A stretch of 64,000 nt of DNA, taken from positions 1 through 64,000 of the forward strand of contig JAJVHV010000034.1 of the NCBI GenBank assembly GCA_022072445.1. The letters run 5' to 3'. A model generated the notes under the pieces. The model did no database searches, was not told the DNA's origin, and saw only the letters and a program-made list of their open reading frames with translations. This document shows positions 8,192 to 16,871 of the stretch, one piece after another (the first letter of the stretch is position 1; the number at the start of each line of letters is the position of its first letter). This stretch comes from Phycisphaerae bacterium. Its GTDB lineage: Bacteria; Planctomycetota; Phycisphaerae; UBA1845; Fen-1342. Both the position numbers and the translations under genes were made by a program.

Positions 8192-9673
8192 ATGAACTTC
8201 CAGATCGCCGCCCCACGGGCGGCATGCGAGAGACCGCGGAGTCCCACAACCGAGCTGCTCATTCTGGCGGCGCCGATGGTCGCCATGACCGTCTCGCGCA
8301 TGCTGATGGGCTTCATCGACTTCGTCATGGTGTCGCGGCTTGGAACCGCCGCCCAGGCCGCCATCTCGCCCTCCACGCTGCTGCTCTTCGTGATCGCCTG
8401 CCTGGGCATGGGGATGGCCCAGGGCGTGCAGACGTTCGTCTCGCAGGCCGAGGGCCGTGGCGAACCGGGCCGGGGCGGGGCCTACGTCGGGCAGATCATG
8501 TACGTCGCCATCCTGGCCATGCTGGCCTCCGCGCCGATCGCGTGGCTGACCGCGACCTGGTTTCCGTGGGTCGGCCGCGCCGGCCATCACCCCGCGGACG
8601 TGCAGTCGATGGAGATCCAATTCCTTCAGTGGGGTCTCTGGTCGATCGGGCCGATGACGGCCTGCGCCGGGTTGGAGGCCTTCTATAACGGGGTCAAGCG
8701 GCCGCGTATCCCGCTCCTCGGCGTGCTGGTTTCGCTGGCGACGATCGCGATCGGAAATTTCCTGCTCATCTTCGGGCACTTCGGATTTCCGAAAATGGGA
8801 ATCGCCGGCAGCGGGCTGGCGACGCTGCTGGCCTGGTGCGCTCGCCTGATCGTGCTGCTGATACCGCTCATCTCGCGCGCCATCGACGCGAAGTACGGCA
8901 TTCGCGCGGGGATGCGCTTCGACGCGGCGAAGGTCGCCGAATTGATCCGCGTGGGCGGGCCGATCTCGCTGCAATGGCTGGTGGATGTCGGCGCGTGGTT
9001 CGTGTTCCTCGAGCTGATGATGCCGCCCTTCGGCAAGATCGAGATGGCCGCCGCCGCGCTCTCGATCCAGTTCATGCACCTGTCATTCATGCCGGCGATC
9101 GGCATCGGCATCGCGCTGACCACGCAGGTCGGAAACGCCGTCGGCGCCGACCGGCCGGATGAGGCCGAAATGCGCGTCCGTGTCGCGCGGCGTCTGATCT
9201 GCGGCTACATGACGATCATGTCGCTGGTCTTCGTGCTCGCCGGCCGACCGCTCGCCACGCTGCTCTGCTCCGAGAGTGACGTGGTTCTGCGGGCCGCCGT
9301 GATCGCCTCCGCCGCCCACGTGCTGCTCTGGGTCGCGCTCTTCCAGTTTTCGGACGCGCTGTGCATCGTTTACAGCTTCGCCTCGCGCGGCGCTGGCGAC
9401 ACGCGTGTGCCGGCGATGCTGTTTGCCGTCTGCTGCTGGGGCATCTTCGTCGGCGGCGGATACGCCACCACGCAGCTCCTGCCCGGCTGGGGCGTCAACG
9501 GACCGTGGTCGATGTGCTCGCTGTACATCATCGTGCTCAGCGCCCTGCTCTGGCGGCGATTCCATTCGCGGGCCTGGCAGACGATCCGGCTGTTTCACCC
9601 GGCGGGCTCCGCGCAGGCTGGCGAGCAGGCTTCGACCGTGATCGTCGAGCCGGCACCGGTCGCGAATGTTTAG
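8192..9673 (+). CDS. MATE-family multidrug efflux transporter
   Basis: The 493-residue protein has about 12 hydrophobic segments in two similar halves, as in MATE exporters that expel cationic drugs or metabolites using Na+ or H+ gradients. Family features are AAPMVAMTVSRMLMGFIDFVMVSRLG in the first helices, the GMGMAQGVQTFVSQAEGRG loop, and in the second half GIGIALTTQVGNAVGADRPDEAE, the repeat of the same motif. The ATG at 8192 gives a short cytoplasmic N-terminus of about 25 residues; an in-frame codon at 8150 lies just after the terminator and is less likely. It converges with the membrane protein gene at 9735-11768. Confidence 0.88.
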   Translation: MNFQIAAPRAACERPRSPTTELLILAAPMVAMTVSRMLMGFIDFVMVSRLGTAAQAAISPSTLLLFVIACLGMGMAQGVQTFVSQAEGRGEPGRGGAYVGQIMYVAILAMLASAPIAWLTATWFPWVGRAGHHPADVQSMEIQFLQWGLWSIGPMTACAGLEAFYNGVKRPRIPLLGVLVSLATIAIGNFLLIFGHFGFPKMGIAGSGLATLLAWCARLIVLLIPLISRAIDAKYGIRAGMRFDAAKVAELIRVGGPISLQWLVDVGAWFVFLELMMPPFGKIEMAAAALSIQFMHLSFMPAIGIGIALTTQVGNAVGADRPDEAEMRVRVARRLICGYMTIMSLVFVLAGRPLATLLCSESDVVLRAAVIASAAHVLLWVALFQFSDALCIVYSFASRGAGDTRVPAMLFAVCCWGIFVGGGYATTQLLPGWGVNGPWSMCSLYIIVLSALLWRRFHSRAWQTIRLFHPAGSAQAGEQASTVIVEPAPVANV

Positions 9674-9734
9674 GTTTGAGTGGGGCAGTGCCTGTGCCGG
9701 CCTCGGGGGTCACAGACGCTTGCCGCTACGGCGC

Positions 9735-11768
9735 CTAGCGCGGGCCGGGATACGCTGGACCGGTGACGTAGAGATCGGTTCGGATGATCCCGGCGGCAAT
9801 GCGGCGCGTCGTGTAGAGCGCGTCGCGCCGGGCGCGCTCCGCCGCCAGCGCCTCGGTCGCGCGGACGGCAGCCAGCGCGTCGGTGCTGCCGTGCGACCGC
9901 CACCAGGCGTCGAACGCCGGCGGCGGCGGGCCGCCCAGCGCCGCCGCCAGGCGCTGCGCGTCCGCCGGCGCCAGCGGTGGTGATTCGTCCGTCGCCGGCT
10001 GAGCGCCGGCACCGCCAGCCGCCCCGTCCGTCGCAAGGCCGAGCGCTTCGCCATTGGAAAAACGGATTGGCGCGGCGGCCGCTTCGGCCGATGTCACGAA
10101 AAACGCGAGCTGTGGATCGGCCAGCGGGCGATGAAAGCGGAATCTCAGCCGCCGCACGCCGTCGCTGTCGGCCTCGACGACCGTGGCAACAAACAGTTCG
10201 CCGGCCACGGTCTCCCCTGCCCGAAGCCGTCCGCCGCCGCGCATACCGTCGAGCAGAAAGCGTCCGAGATAGCCGGAGAACCACGGCCGGCCGGCGGTGC
10301 TGATCTCGAAGCTGTGCGCGTCGATCTGTTCGATGCGGAACGGGTCGTTGAAGCGGAGCAGATCGGGCGAATAGGTCAGCACGTGGCAGCGCGTCGACTC
10401 GCCGACGCTGCCCTGCGCGCGGAGGCTCGGCTCGACATAGATGTTGACGAATGGGAGATTGAGGAAGAAGAGATGCCGGGCCTCGGTTGGCGGCGGAACC
10501 GCCGCCAACTGCGCGAGCGTGACGCGCTCGGCGTTCACCAGCGCCAGCCAGAGCTGGCGATAGATCGGAATGTAGATGTGCGTCGCGATCAGAAACCAGA
10601 CCGCCACACCCGGGCTCCAGCGGCCGATGCCGGCCGGAGCGATCTCACGCCGCAGCGCCGGACCGAGGATCATCGCGACGGCAAAGCCGACGCCCGCCAT
10701 GTAGCCCGTGTGCGGCGCCGCCATCAGCGGCACGACCGGCGCGAATGAAAGCAGAATCCAGAGCGGCCAGATCCACCAGCCGCGCGCCCCGCGGCACGAC
10801 AGGTAATATCCGCTGCCCATCACGGCGAGAATCGCGATCATCAGGGCGCAATCGCCAGGAACCTCGACAAACGGGTTGTAGCGGCCGGACGGGCCGATCG
10901 TCATGGGTGAGAGCCAGACGGCCGAGCAGACGTAATGCAGGAGCTTGGCGAGCAGCCACCAGGGGTAGTCGGCGCCATCCGGCCGGCGCAGATAGACATC
11001 GGGCATGCGGGCCTGCAGCAGGGCCATTCGCACCATGACGAAGGCGATCGCCAGCAGCGCGAGAATCACGTAGACGGGCAAACGGGTCCGCAACGCGCGA
11101 CGCCCGGCGAAAGCAAGATCAAGCGACACGAAGATCAGCGGCACGACGATGGCGTTCTCGCGCGTCAGCAGCGCCGCGCACCACAGCGCCGCGCTCGCCA
11201 GCAGCGCGCCGCGCCGCAGGGCGGGAACCGCCGGATCGGCGGCACTTCCGCCAGCCGCGACCACCAGGGCGGGCCGCAGGCCCGAGGCGCGGATGTACGC
11301 CAGCACGGCGCCGACGCACAGCGCCGTCTGCAGCAGCGCATTCTGCGCCGCCAGCCACGGCACGGCGATTGTGGCGTGCGAATAGGCGCCAAAGAGCAGC
11401 CCGCCGACCGTGGACCAGCCGCGGCGCGCGGTCAGCACGAAGCAGAGCGCGTAAACCATGCACGCGGTCGCCAGATGCAGCACGAGGCCGACCGCGTGCT
11501 GCGCGACGACGCTGCCGCCACTCAGCGCGTGCACAGCTTTCATGAGCAGGATGGCGACAGGGCGGAAGTACTCCCAGCGGACGGTGCGGTTCTGCCACCA
11601 CGATTCGATGAATTGCGCGGGCTCGATCGTGGTCGAGGCAAGCAACTCGTCCGGCGTCCAGCCGCGCTGCTCCAACTGGAGCCGATGCCAGTGATCGTCG
11701 AGAAACAGACCGTCCCACAGCACCCACACGTGTGCGCACAGGCCCACCAGCACAATCAGTGCGACCAA
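9735..11768 (-). CDS. Multi-spanning membrane protein, GT-C glycosyltransferase-like
   Basis: The 677-residue product has a hydrophobic N-terminal helix immediately followed by LFLDDHWHRLQLEQRG. An acidic pair in the first periplasmic loop is what GT-C enzymes (PMT and ArnT type, lipid-linked sugar donors) show. About ten further hydrophobic segments run to residue 410. The last 240 residues are soluble and rich in Ala and Arg, with no recognised domain. The longest frame starts at TTG (11768), which directly precedes the first helix, and there is no nearby ATG, so the start is uncertain. No neighbouring polysaccharide genes support the assignment, so the enzyme class is inference. Confidence 0.55.
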   Translation of the reverse strand: MVALIVLVGLCAHVWVLWDGLFLDDHWHRLQLEQRGWTPDELLASTTIEPAQFIESWWQNRTVRWEYFRPVAILLMKAVHALSGGSVVAQHAVGLVLHLATACMVYALCFVLTARRGWSTVGGLLFGAYSHATIAVPWLAAQNALLQTALCVGAVLAYIRASGLRPALVVAAGGSAADPAVPALRRGALLASAALWCAALLTRENAIVVPLIFVSLDLAFAGRRALRTRLPVYVILALLAIAFVMVRMALLQARMPDVYLRRPDGADYPWWLLAKLLHYVCSAVWLSPMTIGPSGRYNPFVEVPGDCALMIAILAVMGSGYYLSCRGARGWWIWPLWILLSFAPVVPLMAAPHTGYMAGVGFAVAMILGPALRREIAPAGIGRWSPGVAVWFLIATHIYIPIYRQLWLALVNAERVTLAQLAAVPPPTEARHLFFLNLPFVNIYVEPSLRAQGSVGESTRCHVLTYSPDLLRFNDPFRIEQIDAHSFEISTAGRPWFSGYLGRFLLDGMRGGGRLRAGETVAGELFVATVVEADSDGVRRLRFRFHRPLADPQLAFFVTSAEAAAAPIRFSNGEALGLATDGAAGGAGAQPATDESPPLAPADAQRLAAALGGPPPPAFDAWWRSHGSTDALAAVRATEALAAERARRDALYTTRRIAAGIIRTDLYVTGPAYPGPR

Positions 11769-12127
11769 TGAGGCGTGAGCAGCCGCCGTCGCGCACGCGC
11801 GTGTTTCGCGCCCGGCCGTTGGCGCAGGCAGCGCGTCGGACCAGCGGTCGTCGGTGGCGATGCGTGTGATTGAGAGAACTCCGCAGCGCGGCCGGCGGGA
11901 CGGATGCCGCTGAGTGCTCCCGTCGAGCCTTCCGTTCCGGCCCCGGCCGCCGCGCGCCAGGAATCGTATCCTACGAGCGAGGAGGGCGGAACGGCGGCCT
12001 GGACAGATCGCGCCGCTGTGGGAGAATCCACTCCGCGTACGGCACGGGCACTCTTCGGTCGTCGGGATTGATGCTCGACGAAACCGCCCTTCTCTTGTTC
12101 GATTTCAACGCATTGTTTTACATAATG
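11769..12127. other. Divergent intergenic region, no gene seen
   Basis: This stretch separates the membrane protein (minus strand) from the AAA ATPase (plus strand). The first 300 bases are GC-rich without a convincing frame or structure. From about 12090 the sequence turns AT-rich, ending in the candidate promoter at 12128-12156. Confidence 0.4.
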
Positions 12128-12156
12128 TTACATCGATTGGCCTAATTGAATATACG
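12128..12156 (+). promoter_or_regulatory. AT-rich promoter region of the DUF4143 ATPase gene
   Basis: TTACAT (12128-12133) and TATACG (12151-12156) are spaced by 17 bases. They lie in the most AT-rich stretch of this half of the window (about 12090-12195). Each hexamer is only a moderate match, but the composition contrast is clear. Confidence 0.35.
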
Positions 12157-12197
12157 ATCTTGAAATAGCCCATCGCCGTTCATATCATTCGCGTTGC

Positions 12198-13373
12198 ATG
12201 ATCGAACGCGACCTGGCCCAGCGATTGACACGGGCGGCGGCGAGCGCGCCGACCATCACACTGACCGGTCCGCGCCAGAGCGGAAAATCCACACTCTGCC
12301 GCGCGGTCTTTCCGTCGCACGCGTACGCCAATCTCGAAACTCCGGACATTCGCGCCTTCGCCACCGAAGACCCACGCGCTTTCCTGGCGCAGTTCTCGGG
12401 CGGCGCGATCCTGGACGAAATCCAGCGCTGCCCGGAGCTTCCGTCCTACCTGCAAGGAACCGTCGACGCCGACCCGGCGCCGGGACGCTGGATCATCACA
12501 GGTTCGCACAACCTGGCGCTCATGGCGTCCGTCAGCCAGTCGCTCGCCGGCCGAACGGACGTGCTGCATCTGCTGCCGCTCACGCGCAACGAAGTCCGCC
12601 GCTTCGCCGACTATCCGCGTTCGCTGGATGACGCGCTCCTGACCGGCGGGTATCCGCGCATTCTCGACCGCAAGCTGTCAGCCGCCGAGTGGATCGCCTC
12701 ATACGTCGCCACCTACGTGGAGCGCGACGTCCGCTCGATCTCCAACATCGGCGATCTGGTCACGTTTCAGCGCTTTCTTGGCCTATGCGCGGGTCGCAGC
12801 GCGCAACTGCTCAATCTGTCGTCGCTGGCGGCGGACGCCGGCATTTCGCAACCGACGGCGCGCGCCTGGCTCTCGCTGCTGGAAGCCAGCTTTCTGATCG
12901 CACGCCTGCCCGCGTATAGCGGGAACGTGCGCAAGCGGCTGGTGAAGATGTCCAAGCTCCACTTCCTCGACTCCGGCGTGCTCTGCTGGCTGCTCGGAAT
13001 CCGCACGGCCGAGCAGCTACGGCTTCATCCGCTACGCGGCGCGATCTTCGAATCGTGGGTCGTGTCCGAGGTGCTCAAGCACCGCGCCAATCGCGGCGAG
13101 ACCGGCGGAATGTCGCACTGGCGCGACCGGCGCGGCGTGGAGGCCGACTTGCTCGTCCATCGCCCTGGCCAGGCCACGCTGATCGTCGAAGCGAAGGCCG
13201 GACAGACTGCGACGCCCGAAGCATTCGCGGCGCTACGCAGCGTCGCCGCCGAACTCGGCGTCCCGGGCGGCGACGTGCGCTGCATGCTTGTTTACGCCGG
13301 CGACGTAGCGCAGGAGCGTAGCGACGTGTCGCTGATTCCCTGGGACGCGCTGGATCGTTGCGCCTGGGTGTAG
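12198..13373 (+). CDS. AAA ATPase with DUF4143 domain
   Basis: The 391-residue protein belongs to a large family of AAA_14 plus DUF4143 ATPases of mostly unknown role, often found as isolated, mobile genes. The P-loop is GPRQSGKSTL (residues 24-33) and Walker B is GGAILDEIQRCPEL (about 68-81). Sensor-like TGSHNLAL follows near residue 100. The C-terminal DUF4143 half includes GAIFESWVVSEVLKHR and a PD-(D/E)XK-like segment GVEADLLVHRPGQATLIVEAKAG (about residues 309-331), which may be a degenerate nuclease fold. The AT-rich upstream region suggests horizontal gain. Some relatives are linked to toxin-antitoxin-like or defence functions, but there is no partner gene here. Confidence 0.82.
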   Translation: MIERDLAQRLTRAAASAPTITLTGPRQSGKSTLCRAVFPSHAYANLETPDIRAFATEDPRAFLAQFSGGAILDEIQRCPELPSYLQGTVDADPAPGRWIITGSHNLALMASVSQSLAGRTDVLHLLPLTRNEVRRFADYPRSLDDALLTGGYPRILDRKLSAAEWIASYVATYVERDVRSISNIGDLVTFQRFLGLCAGRSAQLLNLSSLAADAGISQPTARAWLSLLEASFLIARLPAYSGNVRKRLVKMSKLHFLDSGVLCWLLGIRTAEQLRLHPLRGAIFESWVVSEVLKHRANRGETGGMSHWRDRRGVEADLLVHRPGQATLIVEAKAGQTATPEAFAALRSVAAELGVPGGDVRCMLVYAGDVAQERSDVSLIPWDALDRCAWV

Positions 13374-13465
13374 GCGCTCCGAACTTCGCGGCGGCGGCGG
13401 AGAACGTCGCGAGGCAAAAGCGTCGCGTGCCGCCCCTACGGCTCGGCAGGAGCCTCGCCCGCCCG

Positions 13466-14647
13466 TTACCCGCCGAACAACTTCCCCAGCCGCCGCAGAC
13501 CCTCTTCGATCTGCCCCTCGCTGGTCGCAAAGCTCAGCCGCACGTGCGTGTCCCAGCCGAAGGCGTTGCCCGGCACCAGCGCCACGTGCGCCCGCTCCAG
13601 CACCGCTTCGGCGAAACCGGAGGCGTCGACCACGCCGAGCGAGGCGAACGTCTTGGAAACATCCGGGAAGCAGTAATACGCCCCGTCGGGCTTGGGGCAT
13701 GAGAAGCCGCGCAGCCGCGACAGCCCGCCGTGCATCACGTCGCAGCGCCGCCGATACGCCTGGCGCATCTCTTCGACGCACGACTGGTCGCCGTTCAGAG
13801 CGGCGACGAGCGCCGTCTGGACGAAGCTCGTGGCGCCGCTGGTGGTCTGGCTGGTGATGCGCGACATGCCGCGGATGATCAGCTCCGGCCCGCAGGCCCA
13901 GCCAATCCGCCAGCCGGTCATGGCGTACGTCTTGCTCGCGCTGTTGAACGTCACCGTCCGCTCATACATCCCGGGCAGCGCGGCGAAGCTCGTCACGACC
14001 GGCTCGGCGAACGCCAGCCGGTGATAAATCTCGTCGCTGAACACCAGCACCTGCGTGTCGCGCAGCACGCGGGCGAACTCCAGCATCTCTTCGCGCGAAT
14101 AGGCCGCTCCCGTCGGGTTCGACGGGCTGTTGATCACGAAGACGCGCGTCCGCGGCGTGATCGCCGCCGCGAGCTGCGGGGGGGCGATCTTGCCGCCACG
14201 CTGACGGTCTCCCTGCACGTAGACCGGCGTCGCACCGGCCATCTTGACGTGCTCGGGAAAGCTGACCCAGTAGGGCACCGGCAGGACGACTTCATCGCCC
14301 GGATCGAGCACGGCGGCGAACCCCAGGTGCAGCGCGTCCTTCCCGCCCGCCGCCACGCACACCTGCTCGGGCTTGTAGTCGACGCCGCCGTATTTTCGCG
14401 TGTAGTCGCAGATCGCTTCGCGCAGCGCGGTCTTGCCGGACACCGGGTTCGTATACTTCGTGTCTCCGGCGGCCAGCGCCTTCACGGCCGCGTCTTTGAT
14501 GTGCTGCGGCGTGTCGAAATCGGGCTCGCCGGCGCCAAACGCGACCACGTCGACGCCCGCGGCGCGCAAACGACGGGCCTTCTCAGCGACGGCAAGCGTG
14601 GCCGAGTCATTGAGCCGTTCGACGTACTTGGACAGCCGGATCGCCAT
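13466..14647 (-). CDS. Class I/II pyridoxal-phosphate aminotransferase (aspartate type)
   Basis: The 393-residue product is a fold-type I aminotransferase close to bacterial aspartate aminotransferases (AspC/AspB of subgroup Ib). The PLP lysine lies in NSASKTYAMTGWRIGW, substrate-binding features include AGEPDFDTPQHIKDAA near residue 37, and SPSNPTGAAYSREEM carries the Asn that holds the cofactor. The final substrate arginine is in HVRLSFATS. The start at 14647 gives MAIRLSKYVERL, the family N-terminus, with AAGGGAG about seven bases before it. The frame extends far upstream into apbE's antisense, which is not coding. It converges with the ATPase gene and diverges from apbE. Confidence 0.92.
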   Translation of the reverse strand: MAIRLSKYVERLNDSATLAVAEKARRLRAAGVDVVAFGAGEPDFDTPQHIKDAAVKALAAGDTKYTNPVSGKTALREAICDYTRKYGGVDYKPEQVCVAAGGKDALHLGFAAVLDPGDEVVLPVPYWVSFPEHVKMAGATPVYVQGDRQRGGKIAPPQLAAAITPRTRVFVINSPSNPTGAAYSREEMLEFARVLRDTQVLVFSDEIYHRLAFAEPVVTSFAALPGMYERTVTFNSASKTYAMTGWRIGWACGPELIIRGMSRITSQTTSGATSFVQTALVAALNGDQSCVEEMRQAYRRRCDVMHGGLSRLRGFSCPKPDGAYYCFPDVSKTFASLGVVDASGFAEAVLERAHVALVPGNAFGWDTHVRLSFATSEGQIEEGLRRLGKLFGG

Positions 14648-14842
14648 GCGGGCTCCCTTCAACAGAATCGCTGGATCATAATCGCCTCGGTCTCGTCCGA
14701 GAATGCGCGCGCTTCCGCGGCACCGGCGACTCCGGCGCGTGCTTCGGGCCGCCGGCTGTTCCGGCTCTGGCGGGCGCGACGGGGCAGCCCGACCGCTGCG
14801 ATTCCGGCCGGGGCGCGTCCGCGCGTCCGATTCGAAGATACG

Positions 14843-15904
14843 ATGGTACGCATGATGCAGCGGCCCGAACCGCACGAATTCCGCCGGCGCGATCTCCTGG
14901 ATGCTCTGCGCGCCGCGTCGCAGGAGCTGCGCTTCCCGCCGGATGCGGTCGCGTCGCCCCGCCGCCTGCTCGCGTTCCGCCGCCGCGCGATGGCCTGCGA
15001 CTTCGAGCTGCTCATGCCGCAGGATCATGCCGGCGCGTCCGACGTCGCGCTGGCCGCTCTCGATGAAATCGAATCGGTCGAGGCGTTGCTCTCCATCTAT
15101 CGGCCGACGAGCGAGCTGTCGCACATTAACCGTGCCGCTGCCGATCGCGCGGTCCCGGTTTCCCGAGAGATGGCGGAATTCCTTGTGCTTTGCCGCCGAC
15201 TGTGGGCGTTGACGCAGGGCGCATTCGATCCGGCGGCCGGGGCGCTGGTCGAGTTATGGGGCTTTCGCGATCGCCGGCCCCGACGCCCCGCCGACTCGGA
15301 AATTACCGAGACGCTCGCGCGTGTCGGATTTCAGCACGTCGATCTCAACGCCGACGCAGCCGAAGTCCGCTTCGCGCGGCGGGGCATCATTCTGAACCCC
15401 GGCGCGATCGGAAAGGGCTGGGCGCTCGATCAGGCGGCGGCGGCGCTCCAGTCGCGCGGGGTGGACAATTTTCTCATCCAGGCCGGCGGGAGCAGTGTGC
15501 GGGCGTGCGGGCCGGGGCCCGACGCGCAGTCCGATACCGGCTGGCTGGTCGGATTGCCGGGCGGCGGAATGGTGCGCTTGCGTGACGCCGCCCTGGGCAC
15601 ATCCGGCTCGCAGCAGCTCTATCTGGACGCGGACGGCGTCCGCTATTCTCATATCATCGATCCGCGCAGCGGGCGCGCCGCGGTCCGAGAATCGCACATC
15701 TCCGTGCGGACGCCGAGCGCGGCGGAGGCCGACGCGGTGGCCACGGCGCTGTTTGCGATGAACGCCGCCGAGGCCGCGAAACTGCTCGCCCGCCTGCCAA
15801 CGATCGATGCGTATGAAACCGGCCGAACGGTCGCCGGCGACTCGGGTGACGGCGCCGGCGAGGCCGGTAACGCGGAGAAACAGGGAGGAAAAGCGCGTGG
15901 CTGA
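14843..15904 (+). CDS. apbE: FAD:protein FMN transferase (ApbE family)
   Basis: ApbE proteins attach FMN to a Thr or Ser of target flavoproteins, such as NqrB, NqrC and RnfG subunits, outside the cytoplasmic membrane. Diagnostic segments are MACDFELLMP near residue 52, the LNPGAIGKGWALDQAA motif (about residues 183-198), the GTSGSQQLY segment and YSHIIDPRSGR with metal-binding residues. No clear lipobox or signal peptide is seen, unlike many secreted ApbE proteins. Start candidates are ATGs at 14843, 14852 and 14855. The end overlaps the next gene by eight bases, which implies translational coupling to an ABC ATPase. The last 30 residues are a low-complexity Gly/Glu tail. Confidence 0.85.
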   Translation: MVRMMQRPEPHEFRRRDLLDALRAASQELRFPPDAVASPRRLLAFRRRAMACDFELLMPQDHAGASDVALAALDEIESVEALLSIYRPTSELSHINRAAADRAVPVSREMAEFLVLCRRLWALTQGAFDPAAGALVELWGFRDRRPRRPADSEITETLARVGFQHVDLNADAAEVRFARRGIILNPGAIGKGWALDQAAAALQSRGVDNFLIQAGGSSVRACGPGPDAQSDTGWLVGLPGGGMVRLRDAALGTSGSQQLYLDADGVRYSHIIDPRSGRAAVRESHISVRTPSAAEADAVATALFAMNAAEAAKLLARLPTIDAYETGRTVAGDSGDGAGEAGNAEKQGGKARG

Positions 15905-16790
15905 GCGCGTGGTGCTGTCGGTGCGCGATCTGGTGATGAGCTTCGAGAACGACGAGGGCGAGCGCGTCCCGGTTCTGCAAGGCGTGTCGTTCGACGCTTA
16001 CAGCGGCGAGACGCTCGTCATCATGGGCGGGTCGGGCTGCGGAAAGAGCACGCTGCTGAACTGCCTGATCGGCGAGCTGCGGCCGGATGCGGGCGAGATT
16101 CGCTATCACGTCGACAAGCTGGGCGAGGTGGACATGCTGCGGGCCGGGGCCGAGCAGCGCGAGGAGCTGCGCAAGCGGATCGGCATCCTGTTTCAATCCG
16201 GGGCGCTGTTCAACTCGCTGACCGTCGCCGAGAACGTGGCCCTGCCGCTGCGCGAGCATTCCTACGTCGATCCGGCGATCATCGACATCATCGTGGCGAT
16301 GAAGCTGCAGCAGGTGTACATGCTGCCGCATCGCGACAAGCTGCCGGGGCAGCTCTCGGGCGGGCAGAAGAAACGCGTCGGCCTGGCGCGGGCGACGGCG
16401 CTCGATCCGTCGATCCTGTTCTACGACGAGCCCAGCGCCGGGCTCGACCCGGTCACGTCTGCGTCGATCGACATGCTGATGATGGACCTGTCCGCCAAGC
16501 TGCACGTCACCAGCCTGGTCGTCACGCACGAGATGGATTCGGCCTTCCGCATCGCCGACCGCATGGTCATGCTCGACCAGGGCCGCGTGCTGCGGAACGG
16601 AACCAAGGACGAATTCGCCGCGATCCGCGACGCTCGCCCGCCAGCGCTGGGCAGCGACCTCGAGCGGCTGATCCACCAGTTCCTGAACGGCAATTCGCGC
16701 GGTCCGTTGACTGATTCTGAGGGCATGTGCGAGTACGAGAAGATTCTGAATCACGGGTTCAGCACGACCGTGACGTGGGGATCGAACTGA
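15897..16790 (+). CDS. ABC transporter ATPase, Mla/Ttg2-type
   Basis: This 297-residue ATPase has Walker A GGSGCGKST (about residues 43-51), signature LSGGQKKRVGLARA, Walker B ILFYDEP with SAGLDPVTSASID, and switch His in VVTHEMD. The sequence SAGLDPVTSASID with IGILFQSGALFNSLTVAENVALPLREH is characteristic of MlaF/Ttg2A ATPases of phospholipid or toluene-tolerance transport. The GTG at 15897 is preceded by AGGGAGGA at ideal distance and overlaps the apbE stop. The cognate permease (MlaE) and MCE protein (MlaD) are not adjacent, so the ATPase must pair with partners elsewhere. The final 40 residues extend beyond the usual domain. Confidence 0.88.
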   Translation: MAERVVLSVRDLVMSFENDEGERVPVLQGVSFDAYSGETLVIMGGSGCGKSTLLNCLIGELRPDAGEIRYHVDKLGEVDMLRAGAEQREELRKRIGILFQSGALFNSLTVAENVALPLREHSYVDPAIIDIIVAMKLQQVYMLPHRDKLPGQLSGGQKKRVGLARATALDPSILFYDEPSAGLDPVTSASIDMLMMDLSAKLHVTSLVVTHEMDSAFRIADRMVMLDQGRVLRNGTKDEFAAIRDARPPALGSDLERLIHQFLNGNSRGPLTDSEGMCEYEKILNHGFSTTVTWGSN

Positions 16791-16871
16791 GGCGAGGCGT
16801 TCGGAGTTTGGACTAAGCGGCTCGGCCGGCCGCCATGAGTGGAAGGGTGCGCCTGCGCAGAGGTAAGAGGG

